Assembly (NCBI GenBank): GCA_043816955.1 | Contig: JBDRHL010000254.1 | Location: 1-28,008 of the forward strand | Source of the DNA: JBDRHL01 sp043816955 | GTDB taxonomy: Bacteria; Planctomycetota; Phycisphaerae; Sedimentisphaerales; CAYZTY01 | Length of the DNA: 28,008 bases | Direction: 5' to 3' | Part shown: positions 15,278 to 23,700 of the stretch, piece by piece | Position numbering within the stretch: the stretch's first letter is position 1 | How the letters are laid out: every line of letters begins with the position of its first letter | Notes under the pieces: model-generated | Databases searched by the model: none | What the model was told of the DNA's origin: nothing | The model's input: only the letters and a program-made list of their open reading frames with translations | Made by a program: the position numbers and the translations under genes

Positions 15278-16078
15278 ATGAAAACAATTGTTATAGCGAA
15301 TCAGAAAGGAGGCTGCGGCAAAACTACTACTGCGGTTAACCTTGCTGCTGCTTTTGCTCAGAGCGGCAGCGAAGTTCTGGTGATAGATCTGGATCCACAG
15401 GCACATGCCACTTTGGCACTGGGGCACAATCCGGACCAGCTCAGCAGAACTATTTATGATGCTCTGCTGAATTCTCAACAGGTATCTCTTTCGAAGGTAC
15501 TTTTGAGAACAAAGCTAGAGGGTCTTTTTCTGGCTCCGAGCAATGTTCTTCTGTCAGGTTTTGAGAGTGATGTGAACAATCATTTTAACAGAGAGTTTTT
15601 CCTGCATTACTGCTTAAGTAAATTGAACAACGATTTTGATTATTGTGTGATTGACTGTTCTCCGTCGTTAAGTATTCTTACTCTCAATGCACTGGTGGCT
15701 GGAACAGACGTGATTATTCCTGTCCAGACACATTATTATGCCCTTGAGGGATTAAAACAATTACTTGAGACGATTGATATTGTCAGATCAAGATTCAACA
15801 ATAAACTCCAGCTTCTTGGTGTTCTGCTTACTTTTGTTGAGAAGAGGACTTTGCTGAGTAAAGACGTTCAGAAGCAAACCAGAGCTTTTTTCGGAGATAT
15901 GGTTTTTGATACGGCTATACATACAAACGTTCGCCTGGCTGAGGCTCCGAGCGCCGGTGAAACTGTAATAACATATGCACCCCAAAGCCGTGGGGCGTTA
16001 GAATATATTGCTTTGGCAAAAGAGATAAGAAATGAAGCGAAAAGCAGGGCTACACAAGAAGATATCGACAATATTTGA
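15278..16078 (+). CDS. ParA/Soj-type ATPase embedded in the pilus operon
   Basis: 266 residues from ATG 15278, preferred to TTG 15251. Seen: the deviant Walker A QKGGCGKTT with signature Lys at residue 10, Walker A' VLVIDLDPQAHAT (about 32-44), Walker B DYCVIDCSPS, and the P-loop partner PVQTHYYALEGL. The whole domain is the plain ParA/Soj kind with no N-terminal DNA-binding or receiver extension. No parB, parS or replication gene is near, and the gene overlaps the next pilus gene by 47 nt. A role in positioning the pilus machine, as MinD/ParA homologues do for flagella and Tad pili (FlhG, TadZ), is inference. Chromosome or plasmid partition is the alternative. Confidence 0.88.
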   Translation: MKTIVIANQKGGCGKTTTAVNLAAAFAQSGSEVLVIDLDPQAHATLALGHNPDQLSRTIYDALLNSQQVSLSKVLLRTKLEGLFLAPSNVLLSGFESDVNNHFNREFFLHYCLSKLNNDFDYCVIDCSPSLSILTLNALVAGTDVIIPVQTHYYALEGLKQLLETIDIVRSRFNNKLQLLGVLLTFVEKRTLLSKDVQKQTRAFFGDMVFDTAIHTNVRLAEAPSAGETVITYAPQSRGALEYIALAKEIRNEAKSRATQEDIDNI

Positions 16079-16760
16079 CGGCGTTCCGCTGCCGAATGAA
16101 GCGCCTATTGCAGGACAGCAAAGGGATGGTATGGATAACACGGTCCAACCCAAGCCCATCGCAAGGCCTTCAAGCGGTTTGAATTATCCCCCATCCGCAG
16201 AAGCTCCCAAACAGCATGTATATACCGAGCCGGCGCATGAATCACCTCAAGCATTTAAGGGTGTGTTAAATTTAATCAGTCAATCCCACATTTGGTTTAA
16301 GTTAACGTCCAAGCTTTATGGTTCGGCACAAGAACCTCTTGATACCCGGCAGAAGGTCATGACGGTTCTGGTGCCGGTATTATTACTTGTTTTCATATTT
16401 ATCTTTTCAGCAGTACTTAATGTGGGCAGCAACATAGATATTAATAAAAAAGACAGCGGCGGTGCTGTTACTGGAAGTGGTCAGGAATGGCAAATTAACT
16501 GGGTTAAACCGAAGCCTGTGTCAGGGAATCTTCGTAATCCTATGGAGCTTAGCACATTCGGCAGGATGGCAGGCGAAGGTGATGAATTTATTATTTCAGG
16601 CATAATATTCAGCGATGATCCTGTTGCGATAATTGACGGTCAAATAGTGTCAACTGGGGAGGAGATATATGGTTTGAAGTTAATAAAAATCAATAAAGAT
16701 TCTGTTGTGTTTGAAGATTCTGATGGTAAGACTATAATTCGTAAGGTCGGCAAGTACTGA
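16032..16760 (+). CDS. GspC-like inner-membrane pilus protein (takes the PilP position)
   Basis: 242 residues starting inside the ParA-like gene. Seen: a basic N-terminus (KKISTIFDGVPLP), a Pro-rich cytoplasmic region, one membrane helix (about 109-131, VMTVLVPVLLLVFIFIFSAVL) and a periplasmic C-terminal domain (about 167-237). The pattern ISGIIFSDDPVAIIDGQIVSTGEE...LIKINKDSVVFEDSDGKTI matches the homology region of GspC and the beta domain of PilP. These domains bind the N0 domain of the secretin. PilP is a lipoprotein with a lipobox Cys; this protein has a membrane anchor instead, so its topology is GspC-like. It sits directly before the secretin, as expected. Confidence 0.8.
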   Translation: MKRKAGLHKKISTIFDGVPLPNEAPIAGQQRDGMDNTVQPKPIARPSSGLNYPPSAEAPKQHVYTEPAHESPQAFKGVLNLISQSHIWFKLTSKLYGSAQEPLDTRQKVMTVLVPVLLLVFIFIFSAVLNVGSNIDINKKDSGGAVTGSGQEWQINWVKPKPVSGNLRNPMELSTFGRMAGEGDEFIISGIIFSDDPVAIIDGQIVSTGEEIYGLKLIKINKDSVVFEDSDGKTIIRKVGKY

Positions 16761-16794
16761 ATAAGGATGTATTAATTTTATGAAAGGAATGTTT

Positions 16795-18318
16795 ATGAAA
16801 CGGCTAATTGCGAAATGTGAACAGTTTCGATGGCTTATTTTGGCTGCCTGTTTGCTGGTGATTGCCGGAGCAGCAGTTGCTGAATCCGAACAGGCATCGC
16901 CACAGGTTGGCGGAGCAGCGGTTGCTGAATCCGAAGAAGCACTGCCACAGAAAGAGGTGCTGACTGCCGTCCAGTTGCGCATGCGGAAGCAAATTACGGT
17001 GGATTTTCGAGCAACGCCGATTGAAGATGTGTTGCGCGCCTTGGCAGATCAGGCTGATATTGACATTGTCAAGAGTCCAGAAGTAACAGGTGATGTTACC
17101 GCTAAGTTAACGGATGTTCCTCTCTCAGAAGCTCTCGATAATATTCTTGCGGCTCATGGTTACGGCTTTATTGCCACCGAAAACATGATACGTGTAGTTC
17201 CTCGTAAAGATATTATAGAGGCAAAAGAAAAGGTCGTTAATAAAGTGTATAGAATTACTTATGCTGATGTGAAAGAGATCGAAAAAGCATTAAATAAATT
17301 TGTGTCCAGGCAAGGTACTGTTTCAGCCAACCCGGGCACGAGCAACCTTATTGTCAGTGACGTGGAAAGCAAGTTAGAAGCGATGGACGCATTTATAAAG
17401 GAGATTGATCGCGAAACACCACAGATACTTGTTGAAGTCAGGATTTATGATATAACCAGCGCGGACCGGCTTGACCTGGGTGTTCAATGGCAGGCCGGCA
17501 GGAGGGTCTCTTATGAGGATGGTCTTGCCTCGAATATCGGAGGTGAGAGCGGGGTGGCCGGTGTAACGGGAAAGATCAACCCTCACATAGGTGGAGCATT
17601 TTCCGGTACTGTTAATGAAGCGGAAAATTTTAATTCTCTTCTACGTTTCGGGATATTATCCAGCTCGCTGAATATTGATGCATTGATAAGAGCCGAGCAT
17701 CAGTTGGTTGATGCCAAACTCCTGGCAAATCCAAGGATAATGGTTCTTGACAATGAAGAAGCTTCTTTTGATGTTGTCAGGGAAATTCCTTATCAGGAAC
17801 TTACTCAGACCGGCGGCACAGGAGGCGGCACTATCGGTACGACGCAATTCAAGGAAGTGGGTGTCAGGCTGAATGTACAACCTCATTTGACAAAAGATAA
17901 TAAGATCAGGCTGCATATAGTGCCGGAATTCAGCGTGAAGGTAGGCGAGGTAACCATAACGAATACGCTTTCAGGAGGTTCTTCCTCCACGAGTGATCAA
18001 CCGATCGTCGACAAGAGGAAAGCTGATACTATAACACTTGTTCAGAGCGGCCAAACTGTGGTTATCGGCGGACTTAAAAAACAAGAAGTCAACAAAACTA
18101 CAAATAAGGTGCCTTTGCTTGGTGATTTGCCTGTCGTAGGCGGTCTTTTCAAATTCACAGGCGAGGAAAATATTGTTAGTGAGTTAGTAGTGTTTATAAC
18201 TCCTTATTTAATGGAAGACCTTGCACTGACACCATCGGAACAGATACAGCTAGGCGGTACTGAAATCTCTTCGCCAACAGGCCCTACGCTTCATGAAGAT
18301 CCTGAAGAGCAGAAGTAA
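16795..18318 (+). CDS. pilQ: Outer-membrane secretin PilQ (GspD family)
   Basis: Forms the outer-membrane pore for the pilus. 507 residues from ATG 16795 (AAAGGA 6 nt upstream), preferred to ATG 16780. Seen: a signal peptide, an N0/STN domain (about 67-137, VDFRATPIEDVLRALADQA), an N1-like domain (about 148-208), then the secretin domain (about 283-475) with LLANPRIMVLDNEEASF, QPHLTKDN, VIGGL and the signature VPLLGDLPVVGGLF. No AMIN domain is present, so it is shorter than proteobacterial PilQ and has few N domains. The region around the signal cleavage site is duplicated (GAAVAESE...PQ twice). No pilotin is seen nearby. Confidence 0.93.
   Translation: MKRLIAKCEQFRWLILAACLLVIAGAAVAESEQASPQVGGAAVAESEEALPQKEVLTAVQLRMRKQITVDFRATPIEDVLRALADQADIDIVKSPEVTGDVTAKLTDVPLSEALDNILAAHGYGFIATENMIRVVPRKDIIEAKEKVVNKVYRITYADVKEIEKALNKFVSRQGTVSANPGTSNLIVSDVESKLEAMDAFIKEIDRETPQILVEVRIYDITSADRLDLGVQWQAGRRVSYEDGLASNIGGESGVAGVTGKINPHIGGAFSGTVNEAENFNSLLRFGILSSSLNIDALIRAEHQLVDAKLLANPRIMVLDNEEASFDVVREIPYQELTQTGGTGGGTIGTTQFKEVGVRLNVQPHLTKDNKIRLHIVPEFSVKVGEVTITNTLSGGSSSTSDQPIVDKRKADTITLVQSGQTVVIGGLKKQEVNKTTNKVPLLGDLPVVGGLFKFTGEENIVSELVVFITPYLMEDLALTPSEQIQLGGTEISSPTGPTLHEDPEEQK
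16867..16950 (+). repeat. 45-nt-period tandem duplication at the secretin signal-peptide junction
   Basis: The 39-nt unit at 16867-16905 recurs at 16912-16950 with a few substitutions. Each copy encodes GAAVAESE..(S/L)PQ and so contains a candidate signal-peptidase site after AVA. One 6-nt spacer lies between them. Confidence 0.85.
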
Positions 18319-18357
18319 CTACCAAATAAATATCCAAGTAGATTGGGACAAGGTCAT

Positions 18358-18392
18358 AAAAAAGGCAGGCTCATACAAGTGAGTCTGCCTTT
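18358..18392. terminator. Bidirectional terminator between the pilus cluster and the minus-strand genes
   Basis: AAAGGCAGGCTCA (18361-18373) pairs with TGAGTCTGCCTTT (18380-18392) around TACAAG. An A-run precedes the stem on the plus strand, so the minus-strand transcript has the better U-run; the plus-strand side ends in TTTGTTT. It separates convergent genes. Confidence 0.85.
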
Positions 18393-18427
18393 GTTTCCAG
18401 ATCAGCTTCCAACAAACTTTTGGGAAG

Positions 18428-19135
18428 CTATATTATAAGGTCTTCATCCTTGATACACCGTACTTCCTCAACGGTTACAGAGCCGGCACCAACTACTGCT
18501 GAAGCTGATGCATCGCCTTCGATTGCTTCTGCGCTGGGTCTTACCTGAACCTCGATTGTGTGAACACCAGATGTCACATTTTCAACAATGAAATTGAATG
18601 AATTTGCAGTCATTGTTTCCAGGATCAGTTCGACTTCTTCAGGCCGGAGGCAATTTGGATCAATCGTGATAGCACCGGTATTTACATCAGCGGAAAGACA
18701 TACATTCGCATCAGGGGCATCAGAATCTGTCAGCAATCCCTGAAAGATGGCTGAAAGTTCCTGGTATCTTTTGGCGAATGTTATAACACCGGGAGCAGCT
18801 AGGTTATTCGGGTTCTCATCGATGACAACGCGTACTTCGATGCCGGCTTCGGCAGATGCGGTATCTTCTTTCCCACCTTTGCTTTTTGCTCTTGTTCTTG
18901 TCATCAATTCGGAGACCAGTGAAACATCAATGAACAGATCTTTCTGATTTGCGCACTTAATAGTGTTTTTTAACACTGTTGTCCAAACACCGTAGTCGCC
19001 TGATACCACGATGTCAGTGCACTGGGCAGTTACTTTAGCAGATGGCTGGGCTGTATCAGCAGCACCGGCAATAGCTGCGGTCATCCCAATGATCGCCATG
19101 GCAACAATTGTGATTTTGACTGGATGCTTTTTCAT
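18428..19135 (-). CDS. Secreted protein of unknown function
   Basis: 235 residues with a clear signal peptide (MKKHPVKITIVAMAIIGMTAAIAGA) and GAGGAGAG before the start. The mature part opens CTDIVVSGDYGVWTTVLKNTIK and is beta-rich and acidic. It has a Lys-rich loop (AKSKGGKED) and ends GAGSVTVEEVRCIKDEDLII. The KNTIK..NQKDLFIDVSLVSEL and SGVHTIEVQVRPS segments look like strands of one beta sandwich. I have a sense that this pattern recurs in secreted proteins of environmental bacteria, but I cannot name a family or function. It has four Cys in the mature protein. It is convergent with the secretin and shares its terminator. Confidence 0.75.
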   Translation of the reverse strand: MKKHPVKITIVAMAIIGMTAAIAGAADTAQPSAKVTAQCTDIVVSGDYGVWTTVLKNTIKCANQKDLFIDVSLVSELMTRTRAKSKGGKEDTASAEAGIEVRVVIDENPNNLAAPGVITFAKRYQELSAIFQGLLTDSDAPDANVCLSADVNTGAITIDPNCLRPEEVELILETMTANSFNFIVENVTSGVHTIEVQVRPSAEAIEGDASASAVVGAGSVTVEEVRCIKDEDLII

Positions 19136-19180
19136 AACACACTCTCCTCAATTTGAAACAACCTTTTAATTTGTTGACAA

Positions 19181-19217
19181 CCACGGACCACCCGCAGCTG
19201 ACTATTCCAATCCGTGG
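19181..19217 (-). promoter_or_regulatory. Inverted repeat in the leader of the secreted-protein gene
   Basis: CCACGGA (19181-19187) and TCCGTGG (19211-19217) form a perfect 7-bp inverted repeat with a 23-nt loop, about 45-80 nt before the start codon. It could be an operator or an RNA stem. It lacks a T-run and is not a terminator. Confidence 0.45.
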
Positions 19218-19382
19218 AATTACATAAAAAAATAGATCCTTCTATGTTGAAAATACTCTACTAATACTAAGGTAACATTTGGCGAGAAAAACGGTTTTTT
19301 ATGCGCTGAAACAGACAGCGTCTCTTGTCCTGATCTTTGGGGGCAATTTATTCGATCTTCGCTAAGGTGTCAAGGGTTTTTT

Positions 19383-20342
19383 CTAAAAATTATTGTTTTT
19401 GGCAACTGGAGGATACGATTCTTTCCCTGCCTGTTGCAGGGCTGAAACCTGCTGTTTTAACCTGGTAACAGCCAAAATATCTCCGGATTTCTGGGCAGCA
19501 GACATTGCCTTGTGAATAAAGGCTTTAGCTTTGCTATCCTGATTCCTGGCGCTGTAAATTTTCGCACCAGTCAACCAAGCTTCCGTCAAGAGAGGATGGC
19601 TGAGGCCGTATATCTTCTCCTGTACTTTAAGTGACTTTTCGATCAGATCTTCTGCTTCGTAGTACCTTTTTTGAAGGGTATATAACTCCGCAACGCCGGC
19701 CAGGACTTGTGCTGTATAGAGATGCTCCAGGCCATAGTTTGATTTTGCGATTTCAACGGCTTTAGCATAATAATGTTCTGCCTGTGAGAGCTGGTTTTCA
19801 GATATTAAGACTTTTGCTTTTTCGACGTAGAATAAGACCATAGCACGATTATCAGGCAAGTGGCAGGTCAACATAATATCTATGGCATCATCTATGCTCC
19901 TGCCGGCGGACTCAAAATCGCCCTGTGCCCTGTAAACAGAGGACATATTACTTAATGTGTAGGCGATATATGGATGATTCTGATAATATTCCTTTCTTTG
20001 AAGTTTCAATGCCATCTGATATAAATTTTCGGCCCCGTTCAACCTGCCCTGACCTTTGTATATATATGCCAAGTCCGACAGACAGTTTGCGAGCTCTATA
20101 TTGGGGACATCGTTTTTCATTGCCATGCCAAGTGCGCGTTCTGCAAGGGGCTGGGCTTTTTGATATTGACCATAGGCCATGTAAATTCTTGCCATTGAAC
20201 GAAGTTTTCCGGTAGAGGGATTTTTAACCTCGAGGACAGTTTTGTTGGCCGCGAGAGAAGAACCTGATACCATAATTGTAAGCATGGAAATAAATAGCAA
20301 AGTTTTGGTTTTTATATATTGTCTTTTCAAACTGATAAACAT
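19383..20342 (-). CDS. Secreted tetratricopeptide-repeat protein
   Basis: 319 residues with a signal peptide (LLFISMLTIMVSGSSLA) and AAGGTGG before the start. From about residue 45 to 285 there are about six TPR units of the kinesin-light-chain (TPR_12) type. Examples are MARIYMAYGQYQKAQPLAERAL, LAYIYKGQGRLNGAENLYQMAL and VAELYTLQKRYYEAEDLIEKSL. Such repeats bind other proteins, and this one would do so in the periplasm or at the surface. No enzymatic domain is visible. It lies 372 nt downstream of the TPS exoprotein, beyond a terminator, and is probably a separate transcription unit. Confidence 0.85.
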   Translation of the reverse strand: MFISLKRQYIKTKTLLFISMLTIMVSGSSLAANKTVLEVKNPSTGKLRSMARIYMAYGQYQKAQPLAERALGMAMKNDVPNIELANCLSDLAYIYKGQGRLNGAENLYQMALKLQRKEYYQNHPYIAYTLSNMSSVYRAQGDFESAGRSIDDAIDIMLTCHLPDNRAMVLFYVEKAKVLISENQLSQAEHYYAKAVEIAKSNYGLEHLYTAQVLAGVAELYTLQKRYYEAEDLIEKSLKVQEKIYGLSHPLLTEAWLTGAKIYSARNQDSKAKAFIHKAMSAAQKSGDILAVTRLKQQVSALQQAGKESYPPVAKNNNF

Positions 20343-20714
20343 AGTTTTTCCACCTTAATCAAAGTATATTGCTCCGCCACCTCCCTGAGTAATAGCTCCC
20401 TGTTATATAAAATATCGTAAATAATCAGAGGGATGAAAAATCAGAAAAGAATTATGTGGCGATTATTTTGGGAAGATGTAAAAGAATTGCTTCAAGTAAT
20501 CTATCGAGCGTTTTTTTTCGGACGCGTTAAACGGCTGGATTTATGTAATTTTATTATGGGACACAATAAACGTTGTTCTGTTCCAGGGTTGCTTCGGCAT
20601 ACAGCAAGGTGATAATATGGATAATAGAAAGTGATTAATCTTTAATAAAGGTACGGTTATAAAAAAAGGGCAAACAGGATTAACTGTTTGCCCTTAGTGT
20701 TTGAAGTTGTGCTA
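20343..20714 (-). other. Intergenic region upstream of the TPR gene
   Basis: This 372-nt region holds the terminator of the TPS exoprotein gene and the AT-rich leader of the TPR gene. A weak promoter (TTCATC, 17 nt, TATTTT on the minus strand) is possible but unconvincing. AGGGAGGTGG occurs on the minus strand without a start codon behind it. No gene is seen. Confidence 0.5.
20661..20695 (-). terminator. Rho-independent terminator of the TPS exoprotein gene
   Basis: On the minus strand AAGGGCAAACAG pairs perfectly with CTGTTTGCCCTT (12 bp, 6-nt loop) and runs into TTTTTTT. It lies 20 nt after the stop codon. Confidence 0.9.
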
Positions 20715-23700
20715 TTAGCCGCCGATTTCCTCTGCCAAACGTGCCTGGACAAAAGCGGCGATGTTCGGATTATCATTTTCAAATATATTTGCGCCATGTT
20801 TTTCCATAGCGAACGCCGTCGAATCACCCACGGGTGAGCCTAAATCCTTTTCGAGAACAGCAATATATCCAACAAAGGCATCAATATATTCCAAGGCTGT
20901 TGCATACTGAGGGGCATCAATCTCATTGATACGTGTGTTGAAGGTTGTTGCAATATTTGCCGCAAGCTCAGGCGTAAATGGTATACCTGAAGGAGCTATC
21001 TCGTTAAATACCTGAGCCAAGGCCTGCATCCTGCTGCCGCCCTCGTCTTCCAGAATTCTGGCATAATTGATAAGGCTTTCACAAGCTCCACACGGCTGGA
21101 TATTTGTAGCAGTAGCCAGCGCGTTGGTTATAGAAACCTGTATCGTTTCCTTTGTTATCCCAAGTTCTGCGGCAGCAGCTTCGAGAACAGCAGGGCAGCC
21201 TTCAACTTCCGGCGGCAAAACAACCGGAAGCGGAGCCGGCGGCAACAGCGGAGTAACAGGAGGAGCCGTTACAGTGATGGTAACAACAGCAGAAACAGGA
21301 TCTGCCGGTATTTCACCACCAATTATTTCACCATCAGTTATGTAGTAAATAAAGCTGTCCTCTCCGGCGAAACCGGTATCGGGAGTATAAGTGAAAGCAC
21401 CCGTAACAGGATCATATGTGACAGTTCCATTAACTGGGTCTGAGACCTGTACTATCCGAAGCGGATCAAGGAATGCCGGGAAATCCTGATCGAAGTCATT
21501 CGACAAAACATTGCCCGAAACAGGAGTATTAGTCGAGGTTGAAACTGCATCATTATTAGCTACAGGAGGCAGGTTGCCAAGGTTGATAATGACAAGAGCT
21601 AAAACAGGAACAGAGCCCTGCTGCTGATCGCTTACTGAATAAGTAAACTGGTCAGTTCCAGTGTAACTTGAATTTGTTGGAGTATATGTAAAAGCACCAG
21701 TTAGCGGATCAAATGTTAACGTTCCATTTGCCGGCTGGCTTTCTACCTGAACAGTCAGAGGATCGACTGCGCCTCCTGCCTGGTCATCGGGTGTATCGGA
21801 GAAGGTCACGCTGCCGGGTACCGGTGCACCCATATGGCCGCTGACTGTCGTGCCGCCTGCTGTCGGCGGGGCATTGCTCTGGTTAATGAAAACCGTTGCT
21901 ACAACAGGCTCAGAGCCCTGCTGGCCGTCAGTTACCGAGTAGGTGAATGAGTCGCCAGCAATAGATGTAGGATCGGAGGGTGTATAAACAAACGCACCTG
22001 TTTCGGTGTTAAAGGTAACTGAGCCATTTGCCGGCTGGATCACATTAACAATCAAGGTATCAACAGCGCCACCTGCCTGGTCATCGGGTGTATCGGAGAA
22101 GGTCACGCTGCCGGGTACCGGTGCACCCATGTGGCCGTTGACTGTCGTGCCGCCTGCTGTCGGCGGGGCGTTGCTCTGGTTAATGAAAATCGTTGCTACA
22201 ACAGGCTCAGAGCCCTGCTGGCCGTCAGTTACCGAGTAGGTGAATGAGTCGCCAGCAATAGATGTAGGATCGGAGGGTGTATAAACAAACTCGCCTGTTT
22301 CAGTGTTAAAGGTAACTGAGCCGTTTGCCGGCTGGATCACATTAACAATCAAAGTATCAACAGCGCCTCCTGCCTGGCCATCGGGGGTATCAGAGAAGCT
22401 TACGCTGCCGGATACATCTGCACCCATGTGGCCGCCGACTGTCGTGCCGTCTGCTGTCGGCAGGGCGTTGGTTACGGTAATATTGATTGTTTGCGTGAAT
22501 ACAACCGGATTCTCATCGCCGTCAACGATGTAGTTATCGACAACTTTGTATTGGAAGCTGTCTGAACCGCCATTACTTACGTACCCATTGTCAGGCTGAT
22601 AAGTAGCGGTGCTGTCGGTCAACGAAACAGATCCATTTCCTGTGCTGCCGCTTACCAAGTCTATTGTCAGAGAAGCTCCGGAGCCATCATCATCAGTAAT
22701 CAGGCCCTGCAGATCAAAGGGAGAGCTGGTCGGGGTACCGGCGGTACTCATATGGATGGAATCTGAATCAGAGCCGAGCAGCGGAATCAAGTTGTGAACA
22801 TAAATCGTAACGGTGGCGGTATTAACAGAAAGCCGTCCTTCTGAATCCTCTGCGCTATAGGTGAAGGTATCGGTGAATACCGCATAAGCACTTGACCCGT
22901 CCCAGACAAAGACAGCAGTATCCGATGGTGTGTAATCAAATGTGCCATCAGACTTCAAAACCAATGTGCCGCTACCTGTGTATGTATAATCGGCAATAGT
23001 ACCCCCTACGAGCGGATTACCGTCTCCATCCTTGTCATTCGCCATGACATCGAGATTAACTGTATCTGTTCTGCCGATAGTATCAGAATCATCAAAAACT
23101 GACGGAGGTGCAGGCTCAGGAGGCAGGAACGGAGGCACCGGGCAATCAACACAAGGACTATCAGGATGGTCGGGCGGCAGTTCTTCATCATTGTCCATTT
23201 CAATGGTTGCCGTACCAACGCCATCTTCGGTTTTACCGGTTTCATCGTACCAGACTTTAGAAGAGCCATCTTTTTCATCTTCAGGCCTGGGGTCTTCTAC
23301 CCAGGTATCTGAGGTATCTACTTCAGCTTTCGTCCCCGCCTTTGATACCATAGCGGTAGCGGTAATATCGAAGGCTGAGTTATCCCCGCCAGGCAGAGTA
23401 TTATAAAGAGTGTCATCTATTGTAATTGTGCCGGGGGTGTCCTGGTTCCATCCGGCATGGATAACCACTTTGGAATCAGCAGTGTTGGCAGGATCAGCTT
23501 GTGAAGTTTTAGCTAAAGCAGATATTTTTGCATCTTTTGAAGCTGTGATACCAAGATCAGGAGCGTCGCCACCGATTTCGACGTTGTACCCGGCAGATAT
23601 GCAAATATCAGCAGTTGTAAAGTTCTGGCCGTGTGCCTCTACACTGATCACGGGATTTTCATCTTTAACAATGACGTCCTCATTGGCGATCAGGCAGATT

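Noticed and set aside
15278..16078. Plasmid or chromosome partition locus
   Set aside because: No parB, parS-like repeats or replication gene nearby; the gene is overlapped by a pilus gene. Not excluded, but less likely.
21484..22671. Periodic repeats considered as a CRISPR-like array
   Set aside because: The period is 297 nt, in frame, and encodes protein modules; there are no short repeats with unique spacers.
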